From: Acidocella sp. 20-57-95
GTDB taxonomy: Bacteria; Pseudomonadota; Alphaproteobacteria; Acetobacterales; Acetobacteraceae
Assembly (NCBI GenBank): GCA_002255575.1
Contig: NCAT01000003.1
Coordinates: 190,341 to 237,884 of the forward strand
Direction: 5' to 3'
DNA length: 47,544 bases
Made by a program: the position numbers and the translations under genes. Each line of letters starts with the position of its first letter. The stretch's first letter is position 1. The notes under the pieces are model-generated. The model ran no database searches. It was given only the letters and a program-made list of their open reading frames with translations, and was not told where the DNA came from. Shown one piece after another: positions 16,749 through 25,548 of this stretch.

Positions 16749-17419
16749 GCCCCGCCCCGCAATCAGCCCGTGAGCGCATTCTGGAGAGCCTGCGCCGCGA
16801 CAGCCCAAGCTCAATCCCCGCCATTACGCGCCGCACCCGCATGGTTGCCGTGACCAAAGCCGTGTTGCCGATTGGTGCGATGCTGCTGTTGGTCGCGCTT
16901 GCCATTGCCCCAAGCATGAAGGCCGGACCAGGTGCTGACCGGGTGACTTATAAAGTACAGCCGAATGCCCAGGCGTCGGGTTCGGAAATGTCGAACGCGC
17001 AATATCATGGGCTCGACCAGCACGGGCAACCTTTCACCGTGACTGCCAATACCGCGCAAGACCAGGGAACGGACGATGTTGCGCTCTCTAAACCACAGGG
17101 AGATATTTCATTAACGTCCGGGGCGTGGTTAATGCTCAGGTCAGACTCTGGATTATTCAATCAGAAATCGCAGACGCTTGGCTTGAATGGCAATGTGACT
17201 CTGTACCGCAACGATGGGACGACGATGACAGCGCCAGACGCCAAGATTGACCTCAAGCAGGGCGAAGCCAACAGCCATTCGCCTGTGCAGGCACAGGGCC
17301 CATTTGGCACATTGAATGCAGCCGGCGGTTTTAATCTAACGCAACGCGGCGCCGACGTGATCTTCAACGGCCCCGCGACATTGAACCTGAATCCAACAAA
17401 CGGCCCGGCGGCACAATGA
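16745..17419 (+). CDS. lptC: LPS export protein LptC
   Basis: LptC is the inner-membrane-anchored bridge that takes lipopolysaccharide from LptBFG to LptA. The 224-residue product has a cytoplasmic N-terminus rich in Arg, one membrane segment (AVLPIGAMLLLVALAIAP, about residues 39-56) and a periplasmic beta-jellyroll. Its strands include ALSKPQGDISLTSGAWLML, LGLNGNVTLYRNDGTTMTAP and FGTLNAAGGFNLTQRGADVIF. The order and 4-nt overlaps with kdsD (ATGA at 16745) and lptA (ATGA at 17416) support the assignment, since sequence conservation in LptC is low. Confidence 0.9.
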   Translation: MSPAPQSARERILESLRRDSPSSIPAITRRTRMVAVTKAVLPIGAMLLLVALAIAPSMKAGPGADRVTYKVQPNAQASGSEMSNAQYHGLDQHGQPFTVTANTAQDQGTDDVALSKPQGDISLTSGAWLMLRSDSGLFNQKSQTLGLNGNVTLYRNDGTTMTAPDAKIDLKQGEANSHSPVQAQGPFGTLNAAGGFNLTQRGADVIFNGPATLNLNPTNGPAAQ

Positions 17420-18360
17420 AGTTCTGGATTGTTGGCTTTTCATTTCTGATGATATCGGCGGCCTTTGCACAGGGTCAGTCCGGCGCCGCCAGCCCTGCAG
17501 CAGGTACCCCTTTGCCGATCCAGATTACCGCCAAACAGGGTATTGAGTGGCGGCAGAGCGACCAGGAAGTGATCGCGACCGGTAGCGCGCAGGCGGTGCG
17601 TGGCGAGGTGACTGTGCGGGCGGACCAGCTCATCGCGCATTACCGCAAAAAGGCAACGACAGCCGCAGACCCCGCGGCGACCGGCCCGGCCAAACCAGCT
17701 GCAGCCAGCGACCCGGAATCGGTATTGAATAACGGTAACTCCGAGATTTATGAAATCGAAGCGGTTGGCAATGTGCATATCTCCACGCCTACCGATAACG
17801 CCTATGGCGACCATGCTGTTTACAACATGGACAATGCGGTTCTGGTTCTGACCGGTACACATTTGAAGCTGACGACCCTGCATGATGTGATTACCGCGCG
17901 CGATGCGATCGAATATTATTCGGTGAAGCGCGAGGCTATTGCCCGCGGTAAAGCGCTCATTGTTGCCGATGACGGACGCTCGATCACGGCCGACACCCTA
18001 ATCGGCTATCTGGCGCCACCGCCGCCAAGCGGCAAACCAGTTCCAGCCACAACGGCCAAGTCTAATAACACCCCTGACATGCTTGGCCAGGCCGGCAAGC
18101 TACAAAAGGTGGATGCGATCGGGCATGTTGTGATCCACACGCCAACCCAAACCGCAACCGGCGATTCCGGCGTGTATCTACCGGGGCCTGATATGGCTCG
18201 CCTTGGCGGCAATGTTCACATTATCAGCGGGCCAAACCAGCTTAGTGGCAGTGACGCGCTGGTGAATATGAAGACTGGCGTGGCCACTCTTCTGGCCGCC
18301 CCAGGTGGGCAGGTTGCGGGTACCGTTACGCCGAATAGCGCGCCGGCGATAAATAAATGA
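17416..18360 (+). CDS. lptA: LPS transport periplasmic protein LptA
   Basis: LptA forms the periplasmic bridge that carries lipopolysaccharide to LptDE. A signal peptide is clear (FWIVGFSFLMISAAFAQG, cleavage near residue 19). The OstA-type repeat fold follows: QITAKQGIEWRQSDQEVIAT, YEIEAVGNVHISTPTDNAYG, VDAIGHVVIHTPTQTATGD and ARLGGNVHIISGPNQL. At 314 residues it is longer than the E. coli protein (185) because of Ala/Pro-rich insertions (about residues 75-105 and 195-225), as is usual in alphaproteobacteria. It overlaps lptC and lptB by ATGA junctions. Confidence 0.92.
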   Translation: MKFWIVGFSFLMISAAFAQGQSGAASPAAGTPLPIQITAKQGIEWRQSDQEVIATGSAQAVRGEVTVRADQLIAHYRKKATTAADPAATGPAKPAAASDPESVLNNGNSEIYEIEAVGNVHISTPTDNAYGDHAVYNMDNAVLVLTGTHLKLTTLHDVITARDAIEYYSVKREAIARGKALIVADDGRSITADTLIGYLAPPPPSGKPVPATTAKSNNTPDMLGQAGKLQKVDAIGHVVIHTPTQTATGDSGVYLPGPDMARLGGNVHIISGPNQLSGSDALVNMKTGVATLLAAPGGQVAGTVTPNSAPAINK

Positions 18361-19109
18361 GCGAAGCGTTCCGGGTCGTTGAATCCCATGGCGGCTTGAT
18401 CGCCCGTGGCTTGGGCAAGCAGTTTAAAAAACGCCCGGTGGTTCGCAATGTTTCCCTCACTGTACGCCGCGGTGAGGCCGTCGGATTATTGGGCCCCAAC
18501 GGTGCCGGCAAAACCACGACCTTCTACATGATCGTGGGTCTGATCCAGCCTGACACAGGTGGGATTATGCTTGATGGCGCGGAGATTTCCAGCCTGCCAA
18601 TGTACCGGCGGGCGCGGCTTGGAATCGGCTATCTGCCGCAGGAAGCCAGCGTGTTTCGCGGCCTGAATGTTGAACAGAATATTATGGCAGCCCTCGACGT
18701 GGTGGAAGCTGACCATGACCGCCGCGAAGCAATGCTAGACGCGCTGTTGGCAGAATTTGGTATCTCGCATCTGCGCCGCACCCCGGCTTTGGCCCTTTCA
18801 GGCGGCGAACGGCGGCGCGTGGAAATTGCCCGCGCCTTGGCAACGAGCCCGAATTACATCCTGCTCGATGAGCCACTCGCAGGGATCGACCCGATCGCGG
18901 TGGGTGAAATCCGTGACCTTGTGTCGCACTTGAAGCATCGCGGCCTTGGCGTGCTGATCACGGATCATAATGTGCGCGAGACGCTGGAGATCATCGACCG
19001 AGCCTATATTCTGCATGATGGTCAGGTGCTGATGGAGGGCAAACCCGATGAAGTGGTTGCCCATAAGGATGTCCGCCGCGTTTATTTGGGCGAAAAATTC
19101 AGCATGTGA
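18357..19109 (+). CDS. lptB: LPS export ABC transporter ATP-binding protein LptB
   Basis: This is the ATPase of the lipopolysaccharide exporter. The 250 residues show Walker A GPNGAGKTT (46-54), the ABC signature LSGGERRRVEIARAL (147-161), Walker B YILLDEP (167-173) and the switch His in LITDHNVRETL. The family-specific Q-loop region is GIGYLPQEASVFRGLNVEQN. LptF and LptG are not in the window. It overlaps the lptA stop by 4 nt and is followed by a 176-bp AT-rich gap before rpoN. Confidence 0.97.
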   Translation: MSEAFRVVESHGGLIARGLGKQFKKRPVVRNVSLTVRRGEAVGLLGPNGAGKTTTFYMIVGLIQPDTGGIMLDGAEISSLPMYRRARLGIGYLPQEASVFRGLNVEQNIMAALDVVEADHDRREAMLDALLAEFGISHLRRTPALALSGGERRRVEIARALATSPNYILLDEPLAGIDPIAVGEIRDLVSHLKHRGLGVLITDHNVRETLEIIDRAYILHDGQVLMEGKPDEVVAHKDVRRVYLGEKFSM

Positions 19110-19285
19110 ATTGATGCGCAGCGTGCAAAACAAAGTGTATAGTACTGAATTTTAAGTATAATTTATAAAAAATACCGGCACCATTAGCGCACCCAAATAA
19201 TATAATTTAAAAATATAACTTTGTATATGCACAATTCGGGCCAAAAAACATTGGTCATTGTGCTGTTTTAGGTTACGCTTTGCCC
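19110..19285. promoter_or_regulatory. AT-rich intergenic region upstream of rpoN, probable promoter
   Basis: This stretch is visibly far richer in A and T than its surroundings. It includes two exact TATAAT hexamers (19157-19162 and 19201-19206) and runs of A and T around 19150-19230. Neither TATAAT has a convincing TTGACA partner at 16-18 bp. It most likely carries the rpoN promoter, possibly with UP-like or bent DNA. No open reading frame or intrinsic terminator was seen in it. Confidence 0.5.
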
Positions 19286-20776
19286 ATGTCTATTGGCCCC
19301 CGTCTCGATCTGCGGCAGTCGCAGTCTCTGGTGATGACGCCGCAATTGCGGCAGGCGATCCAATTGCTGCAATATTCGAACATCGAAGCCAGCCAGTTTA
19401 TCGAGGAAGAGCTTCTCAAGAACCCGCTGCTTGCGCACGCGGATATATCAACCGATCAAGGCCCGATTGCGGAGGCGCCCACGCTGGCGCCATTACCAGA
19501 GAGCTTCGATGCTGCCAGCTTTGCTGCCTCAGGCATACTGCCCGGTGGCAATGAGGCCCCGCTCGATATCGACACCACCAACAGCTACGATGCTGGGACC
19601 AATTCAGATGGTGGCGGTTCCTATCAAGGGCACGGCGAAGACGATGATGGCTGGAGCCTGATCGATAGCCTGGCCGAGCGCAAGCCAAACTTACGCGAAC
19701 AACTGGAACAGCAGGCAAGGTTGGCCTTCAAAACCCAGTTGGAGCGCGTGATCGCCACCGCCTTGATCGCCCGGCTGGATGCCGCCGGCCGCTTGGCTGA
19801 AACGCCCGAAGCCATTGCTGCCACGTTGAATATTCCGTTCGAGCGGCTGGAGGCGGTGCGGCAGATCATGTTGCGCTTTGAGCCAACCGGTATTTTCGCC
19901 CGCGATTTGCGCGAATGCCTGGCCGTGCAACTGGCTGAGAAAAACCGGCTGGACCCGGCAATGGCAACTTTGCTCGATCATCTGGAGTTGCTGGCGCGGC
20001 GTGACCTGAAAATTCTGATGGAACGCTGCGGGGTCGACGCCGCCGACCTTGCCGACATGATCAGCGAGATTAAGCGCCTCGACCCCAAACCGGGCGCGCA
20101 ATACGATATTGAACCCATCCGCCCCCTGATCCCCGACGTGCTGATGCGCCCCATGCCTAAAACCGTGCAGGGCGAACATGAGTGGATGCTGGAGATCAAC
20201 CCAGAAACCATGCCGCGCCTGCTCATCAGGCGGGGATTTCATGCCAAAATGGTTACCTCGGCGTCGCGCGAGACCAAAAGCTTCCTCTCAGAGCAGTTAC
20301 AGGGGGCGACCTGGCTGGTGAAAGCCCTGGAGTCGCGTGCCCAAACTATTTTGCGGGTTTCTGCCGAGATCGTGCGCCGCCAGGACGGGTTTTTCCGCCA
20401 TGGCATCAGCCATTTACGGCCGCTGACCCTGCGCGATATCGCGGCCGAAGTAGAGCTGCATGAAAGTACCGTCAGCCGGGTGACCTCAAATAAATCCATC
20501 GCCACCCCGCGCGGTATATTCGAGCTGAAATTTTTCTTCACCACCGCGATTGCCGGCGCTAACGGCGAAACCCATAGCGCCGAGACCGTCCGCCGCCGTG
20601 TTCAGACGCTGATTATGGCCGAACACCCAAAAGAAATTTTGTCAGATGACGCCGTTGCGCAGATATTACAGAAAGAAGGCATAGACATAGCACGCCGTAC
20701 CGTGGCCAAATACCGGGAAGCGATGCGCATTCCCGGCTCAGCGCAGCGCAAACGGGAGAAATTGTCGGCCGCGTAG
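19286..20776 (+). CDS. rpoN: RNA polymerase sigma-54 factor
   Basis: Sigma-54 directs RNA polymerase to -24/-12 promoters and needs an enhancer-binding ATPase. The 496-residue product starts with region I (LRQSQSLVMTPQLRQAIQLL, near residues 10-29), has an acidic Gly/Asp/Ser-rich region II, a core-binding domain, a helix-turn-helix region (LTLRDIAAEVELHESTVSRV) and the diagnostic RpoN box ARRTVAKYRE near the C-terminus. ATG 19286 is preferred to an upstream TTG two codons earlier, though neither has a strong ribosome binding site. It lies between lptB and hpf, the conserved proteobacterial order. The neighbouring gltDB genes are often nitrogen-controlled in other bacteria, but no -24/-12 element was recognised in the window. 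Confidence 0.97.
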   Translation: MSIGPRLDLRQSQSLVMTPQLRQAIQLLQYSNIEASQFIEEELLKNPLLAHADISTDQGPIAEAPTLAPLPESFDAASFAASGILPGGNEAPLDIDTTNSYDAGTNSDGGGSYQGHGEDDDGWSLIDSLAERKPNLREQLEQQARLAFKTQLERVIATALIARLDAAGRLAETPEAIAATLNIPFERLEAVRQIMLRFEPTGIFARDLRECLAVQLAEKNRLDPAMATLLDHLELLARRDLKILMERCGVDAADLADMISEIKRLDPKPGAQYDIEPIRPLIPDVLMRPMPKTVQGEHEWMLEINPETMPRLLIRRGFHAKMVTSASRETKSFLSEQLQGATWLVKALESRAQTILRVSAEIVRRQDGFFRHGISHLRPLTLRDIAAEVELHESTVSRVTSNKSIATPRGIFELKFFFTTAIAGANGETHSAETVRRRVQTLIMAEHPKEILSDDAVAQILQKEGIDIARRTVAKYREAMRIPGSAQRKREKLSAA

Positions 20777-20882
20777 TTTACGCCGACTTTACCACCGGCT
20801 GCCAGGCTAAGCCCCACATACAGGGCGCCACGCCAAGGCGGCACGATTAAGCCGGAATGACTGGCCCAAGGGAGTACTAAAA

Positions 20883-21485
20883 ATGCAGCTCACGGTTTCT
20901 GGTAAACAGGTAGAATTGTCTGATTCACTGCGTGTGCATGTTTCGGATCATCTGGATGTCATCACCAACAAATATTTTGACCACGCGCTGCAAGCCAATG
21001 TGACATTCAGCAAGGCGAGAAGTTTTTTCACCTGCGATATAAATGTCCATGCGGGGCGTGGTGTTACCGTACGTGGTGAAGGCGAAGCAGGCGATGCGCG
21101 CGCCGCGTTCGATGACGCCGCCGAACATATCGCCAAGCGCTTGCGCCGCTACCGGCGCCGGGTAAATGAACATGCACGCAGCGCCACGCCACCGGCGCAG
21201 CCAGAAGCTGGTAAGCAATATATCTTACGCGACGACGAAATCGAAGATGTGCCAGCGCCTGCAATAAACGGCCATGCGCACGCTGTTGAACCCGATACGC
21301 TGCACGCCACCATCATCGCGGAATCAGATACCTTAATTGAAACACTGACAGTTCGCGATGCGGTGATGCGGCTGGACCTGTCGTTTCAGCAGGTGATGAT
21401 GTTCCGTAACGAAAAGAACAACCAGTTGAATGTGGTGTATCGCCGCAGCGACGGTCATATCGGGTGGATCGACCCAACCGCCTAA
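20883..21485 (+). CDS. hpf: Ribosome hibernation promoting factor, long form
   Basis: The 200-residue product has an N-terminal S30AE domain (residues 1-100: QVELSDSLRVHVSDHLDVI, FDDAAEHIAKRLRRYRRR), a linker, and a C-terminal domain (ETLTVRDAVMRLDLSFQQVM, FRNEKNNQLNVVYRRSDGHI) typical of long HPF. Long HPF dimerises 70S ribosomes into inactive 100S particles in resting cells. Initiation at ATG 20883 follows a good AGGGAG site. The gene is 106 bp after rpoN and probably on the same transcript. Its stop overlaps by 3 nt the stop of the convergent protease gene. The ptsN gene that often follows hpf is absent here. Confidence 0.95.
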   Translation: MQLTVSGKQVELSDSLRVHVSDHLDVITNKYFDHALQANVTFSKARSFFTCDINVHAGRGVTVRGEGEAGDARAAFDDAAEHIAKRLRRYRRRVNEHARSATPPAQPEAGKQYILRDDEIEDVPAPAINGHAHAVEPDTLHATIIAESDTLIETLTVRDAVMRLDLSFQQVMMFRNEKNNQLNVVYRRSDGHIGWIDPTA

Positions 21486-24379
21486 CGCGATCCGCTCCGC
21501 CTCGCTGTTCTATCCGCGGCAAAACGCGCTTTGGCCCGGTCGCGCAGCGAGGCGACCACCGGACCAGCTTCGGCAAATATGCCGCAGGAATTTTGCTCTC
21601 GTAGGGATTGCGCAAAATCCGGATGCAGCCGGACAACAGTACCGCCATTGTCGAAACAATCGCGGTTGCCGGTGTCCAAATAACTTTCCGCAGGCAGCCG
21701 CTCGGCGAACAAAATGGCGTGCTGGTCAAGTTCGATATGGTAATAGGTTACGTGGCGCTGCGGGATTTGGGTTATATTGGCGCCATTCATCAATGATTTC
21801 GCCGGGATCAGATAGCCATTATGCGCAATCGCATGGTCCGGTGAGAGCCACAAATCCTGCCAAGGCACGCCATCTGAAAACGCGTTGGCAGCGATGCGGA
21901 TAGGACGAACTTTTTCTGGATTTGGGTGGCGTGAAATATCCAGCCGCCGGTGGCCGATCCATTTAATCGGCATAACCTCGCCGTCTTTCGTAATCACCCC
22001 ATCGCCAATGCGCAGTTTTTCCACCGCGATATCGCCACGCACTGTCAGGATGCGGGTGCCGGTGCAGAAACATGCGTTATCATACAGAATTGTGCCGCCA
22101 GTGCTGTCCGCCATAACGCTCAGCCCGCCACTGGTCTGCCCGGTTATGTTTAGCTGCGCGAGCGTGGAACCGGAGGCATTGGCCAGCAGCACCGTTGAGC
22201 CCGAAACATGCACCGAACTCACTGAGGTAACAGCAAGCCCAGCGAGGTCAATTTTGTCGCCATAAGCAAAGCCGGAAATCGTGGCGCCGAGGCCGGAAAT
22301 CAAATTTGTCGTTACCGCATCGAGCAATAACTGGCCACCAGTGCCGGAAAAATTGATCGTCTCGGCCGCCAGCGTGGTCCCGACCGTTAGTTCTCCGGCA
22401 GACCCAATCACCAGCGTGCCGGCTGCACTGCCCGCCGTCAGAGCCGCATTGTCGATCAGCGTGCCGAGAACATCGATGCTGCCATGACCTAATGTCAGCG
22501 CACCGGTCGATAAAATATCCGCCGCCGCGATCGTGAGTTCCGGCACGGCGGTCAGGAAGGTACCGCCATCCACCAGCAACCCGCCGATGGTGAGAGACGA
22601 TACGTTATCAAGCACGGTGTAAGTGCCGGTGAATAATCCGAGCCCATCGGTCATGCTGGCAGTGCTGGTGCTGCCAGGCAGCACATTATCAGACCAGTTG
22701 GCCGCAACTGACCAAAGATTTGACCCGCCTTGTGCCGTCCAGATCGGCGTACTGGCGGCAGTGACAGCACTGGCCACCGCCGCCGGGGCTTGGATAAGGC
22801 CAGCGCCGCCCGTAACCGTGCTCGCCGTGGGAATGGCTGACCGTTCCAGCACATAGGTCATCTGTGTTGGCAACAACCGGGCGTCGGCTTGCAAAACCAA
22901 CAATGAAACAGCCGCCGCGTTCGGCGCCGCCGCCGAGGTCCCGAAAAAATTTGCAAATGGCGGCGAAAGACTCGTGGCAGAGCCGTCGGGGGCGGCAAAA
23001 ACCGGGGCATGGTCAACCACCGGCGTTGAAAGCAGCGTACCATTTGCATCGAGGTAGGTCTTGCCGGTTCCGTAGCTGCTGAAAGTCTGAACCACCGGTG
23101 GCGACACGCCTTGCGAAGGTGTCTGACCCACCGCCACAGCCGCGACCGCATTGGCGCCCGTGGCTAACGCATGACCATAGACCGCACCTGAGCCAACACC
23201 TGCACCAACGCCGGTAAAGGTAGCCGTGCTATCTTGAAAAAAGATCATTTTGAATTCGCCCGGCGTGGCCACGGTGCCTAACACGGGGATCGAGTTTGTT
23301 TCATAAAACGCTAAGTAATAGGTCCCGCCGGTCAGAGACTCTTGCTTCTGCACGCTCAGCAACGGGTCTGAGGTTAAGCCGCCCGTGGTGAAATTATCGA
23401 CCAACGTGTAGCCGGTAGCCGCATTATAGCTGAACAGGCCAACCCCGAGATCGTAACTGTTGGCACCAAACGGCTGCGTCCATTGCACCGTGAAATCGAG
23501 ATACGCATTGGTTTGCAGCGACACGGCCTCGTAAGGTGAGCCATTCGAGACGTTATCGGTGGTCACCGTGCCAATGCCCGGCAGGTTAAAACCAGTGCCG
23601 ATCGGGCTAAAAGCCCCTTCGTAGAAATTATTCGCCCCGTTGCCGGCGGCTGTGAAGTAACTCACGCCGCTCGCGACAACATTTTCAATCGCCTGGGTGA
23701 TGGTACCGGTATTTTGGTAAAATGGCTCGTTGGTCCAGGCAACATCGTCAACAATGACATTGCACCCGAGCGAGCCGAGCGTTGTAATACCGTTGGCAAA
23801 GTCGCTTGGGCTGTTGGTCGCTGTGTAGAAATAAATTTGCGCCGCAGGTGCGATGGCGTGAATGAGTTCGGCCATCGCCATACCCTCATCGCGCCCACCA
23901 GCAGCACCTTCAGCGATAATGTGGATCATGCTGGCGGCAGGCAGATAGCCGCCGGCAATCGCCGCCGCCTCCCCGCCCAGCAAATTGAAGCTATCAGACA
24001 AAACGCCGATTTTTAAACCGGCGCCGTTCAGCACGCCGCCAGTGGCAGCAGCAAACTGGCTGACAGCGGTTGGAACCTGCAAAGCCGCCGCCGAAGATTG
24101 AAAGCCATAGCCAAAGTAGGAACTGACAGCGCCAGCAATAAGGGCGTGCGCTGAGGGGGGTGCTGGCGGTGATGTGACCATCGGCAACGTCACGCCGACC
24201 CCGGCATCAACGTTGACAGTAAAATTGGCACTTTGGTCGAACCCGACATGCAACGTGGCATGAGACGATAGCGTCCGTGGCAACTGACTTAGCGTCAATT
24301 TCACAAACTCGACGTTATTCGCCGCCAGAATTCCAGTCTGGCCTTCGGGGGTCACAGGTTCAGATTTAGCAGGCCGCAT
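21482..24379 (-). CDS. Subtilisin-like (S8) protease-fold protein with C-terminal Hint_2 domain
   Basis: This is a 965-residue protein starting at ATG 24379, which has GGAG eight bases upstream; an earlier TTG at 24418 is less likely. It appears to be a subtilase: Asp129 in LKIGVLSDSFN, oxyanion Asn247 in SYFTAAGNGANNF and Ser482 in FFGTSAAAPNAAA. The usual HGTHVA motif is replaced by GRDEGMAMAELIHAIAPAA, so Glu165 stands where the catalytic His is expected. A Gly/Thr/Ser-rich repetitive region follows (about 550-750, with turns such as GSAGELTVGTT). The last 196 residues (DNA 22072-21485) form a Hint_2 domain starting at Cys in NACFCTGTRILTVRGD and carrying LSPDHAIAHNGYLIPA and LPAESYLDTGNR. 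No classical signal peptide is seen. The function is unknown; a self-processing surface or secreted protease is inferred. It could also be catalytically dead. Confidence 0.85.
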   Translation of the reverse strand: MRPAKSEPVTPEGQTGILAANNVEFVKLTLSQLPRTLSSHATLHVGFDQSANFTVNVDAGVGVTLPMVTSPPAPPSAHALIAGAVSSYFGYGFQSSAAALQVPTAVSQFAAATGGVLNGAGLKIGVLSDSFNLLGGEAAAIAGGYLPAASMIHIIAEGAAGGRDEGMAMAELIHAIAPAAQIYFYTATNSPSDFANGITTLGSLGCNVIVDDVAWTNEPFYQNTGTITQAIENVVASGVSYFTAAGNGANNFYEGAFSPIGTGFNLPGIGTVTTDNVSNGSPYEAVSLQTNAYLDFTVQWTQPFGANSYDLGVGLFSYNAATGYTLVDNFTTGGLTSDPLLSVQKQESLTGGTYYLAFYETNSIPVLGTVATPGEFKMIFFQDSTATFTGVGAGVGSGAVYGHALATGANAVAAVAVGQTPSQGVSPPVVQTFSSYGTGKTYLDANGTLLSTPVVDHAPVFAAPDGSATSLSPPFANFFGTSAAAPNAAAVSLLVLQADARLLPTQMTYVLERSAIPTASTVTGGAGLIQAPAAVASAVTAASTPIWTAQGGSNLWSVAANWSDNVLPGSTSTASMTDGLGLFTGTYTVLDNVSSLTIGGLLVDGGTFLTAVPELTIAAADILSTGALTLGHGSIDVLGTLIDNAALTAGSAAGTLVIGSAGELTVGTTLAAETINFSGTGGQLLLDAVTTNLISGLGATISGFAYGDKIDLAGLAVTSVSSVHVSGSTVLLANASGSTLAQLNITGQTSGGLSVMADSTGGTILYDNACFCTGTRILTVRGDIAVEKLRIGDGVITKDGEVMPIKWIGHRRLDISRHPNPEKVRPIRIAANAFSDGVPWQDLWLSPDHAIAHNGYLIPAKSLMNGANITQIPQRHVTYYHIELDQHAILFAERLPAESYLDTGNRDCFDNGGTVVRLHPDFAQSLREQNSCGIFAEAGPVVASLRDRAKARFAADRTARRSGSR

Positions 24380-24488
24380 CAACGTCTCCGAGTTACCGAA
24401 CGGTAACACGCAAAACAACGTCTATGAAGACCACGTCACTCCCTACAGTTGCAGTGAAACCCTAAATTTTTTTAATGAAGTTGCATTT

Positions 24489-25457
24489 TTATGACGCAAG
24501 ATTGGGTGAGCAGAGCCTAGCTTTTGCCGCTACATATTCCCGTGTCAGGCGCGCCACCAAATCAGCTGTGCTGGTCACTTCTTTCACGGCGCCAATACCC
24601 TGGCCAGAACCCCATATATCTTTCCAGGCTTTGGTGGTGCCTTCGTGAAAATTCATCGTGGAAATGTCACCGTTAGGTAAATTATCCGGGTCAAGGCCGG
24701 CGGCTTTAATGCTGGGTTTCAAATAATTGCCATGCACGCCGGTAAACAGATTGGAATAGACAATATCGTTGGCATAACCATCCACAATTGCCTGCTTATA
24801 AGCAGAAGAGGCGTTCGCCTCGGTGGTGGCAATGAACGCCGAACCAATATAAGCAAGGTCCGCCCCACAAGCCTGAGCTGCCAACACAGCAGCACCATTG
24901 GCGATCGCGCCTGAGAGCGCGATGGGCCCAGCAAACCATTCGCGAATTTCCTGCACCAACGCGAACGGAGAAATCACTCCGGCGTGACCACCAGCCCCAG
25001 CGGCAACCGCGACCAAGCCATCTGCCCCCTTTTCAATCGCTTTCTTGGCAAACTCGTTATTAATAATGTCATGCAACACGATGCCACCATAAGAATGCAC
25101 CGCTTCGTAAACTTCCGGCCGCGCACCGAGTGACGTAATAACGATCGGTGCCTTATATTTCACACATAATTCAACATCGTGAATCAGCCGTTCATTAGAA
25201 CGATGCACAATCTGATTGACCGCATAAGGCGCTGCCGGCTTATCCGGATGCGCCTCGTCCCAGGCGCCTAGCCTTTCGGTGATCTGCTTAAACCAGTCCT
25301 CAAGCTTTTCCTTCGGCCGGGCATTCAGCGCCGGGAATGAACCCACCACGCCGGATGTGCATTGCGCGACGACGAGATCAGGGTTGGAAATGATAAATAG
25401 CGGCGAACCGATAACCGGAACGCTTAACCGGCCTTTCAGCACTTGCGGCAGTGACAT
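24489..25457 (-). CDS. Nitronate monooxygenase / FMN-dependent 2-nitropropane dioxygenase family
   Basis: This is a 322-residue FMN TIM-barrel enzyme. It opens with LSVPVIGSPLFIISNPDLV and carries the phosphate-binding segments GLVAVAAGAGGHAGVISPF and PIALSGAIANGAAVLAAQACGA, both typical of class I nitronate monooxygenases that detoxify propionate-3-nitronate and alkyl nitronates. The His in GGHAG corresponds to the expected active-site position. Related enzymes in this family include enoyl-ACP reductase FabK, which is less likely from these motifs. The start is ATG at 25457 after an AGGAAA ribosome binding site. It lies downstream of mbfA on the same strand, separated by 91 bp that hold a nested hairpin. 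Confidence 0.9.
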   Translation of the reverse strand: MSLPQVLKGRLSVPVIGSPLFIISNPDLVVAQCTSGVVGSFPALNARPKEKLEDWFKQITERLGAWDEAHPDKPAAPYAVNQIVHRSNERLIHDVELCVKYKAPIVITSLGARPEVYEAVHSYGGIVLHDIINNEFAKKAIEKGADGLVAVAAGAGGHAGVISPFALVQEIREWFAGPIALSGAIANGAAVLAAQACGADLAYIGSAFIATTEANASSAYKQAIVDGYANDIVYSNLFTGVHGNYLKPSIKAAGLDPDNLPNGDISTMNFHEGTTKAWKDIWGSGQGIGAVKEVTSTADLVARLTREYVAAKARLCSPNLAS

Positions 25458-25481
25458 GGGATTTCCTCGATCTCGTAAAAT

Positions 25482-25542
25482 TGGCGGCGATTATGGTTAA
25501 CGTATTAGTGATACGGCTTACGTTACCCGTCAACCGCCGCCA
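25482..25542 (-). terminator. Nested hairpin between mbfA and the nitronate monooxygenase gene
   Basis: The outer arms TGGCGGCG (25482-25489) and CGCCGCCA (25535-25542) are perfectly complementary. The inner arms TAACGTA (25498-25504) and TACGTTA (25519-25525) are nested inside, with further partial pairing between. In the mbfA direction the structure is followed by ATTTTACG, a weak T tract. It may terminate or attenuate mbfA transcription or protect its 3' end. Confidence 0.4.
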
Positions 25543-25548
25543 GACCCG

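Noticed and set aside
19691..20242. 183-codon open frame antisense to rpoN
   Set aside because: It is a shadow of rpoN with no independent support.
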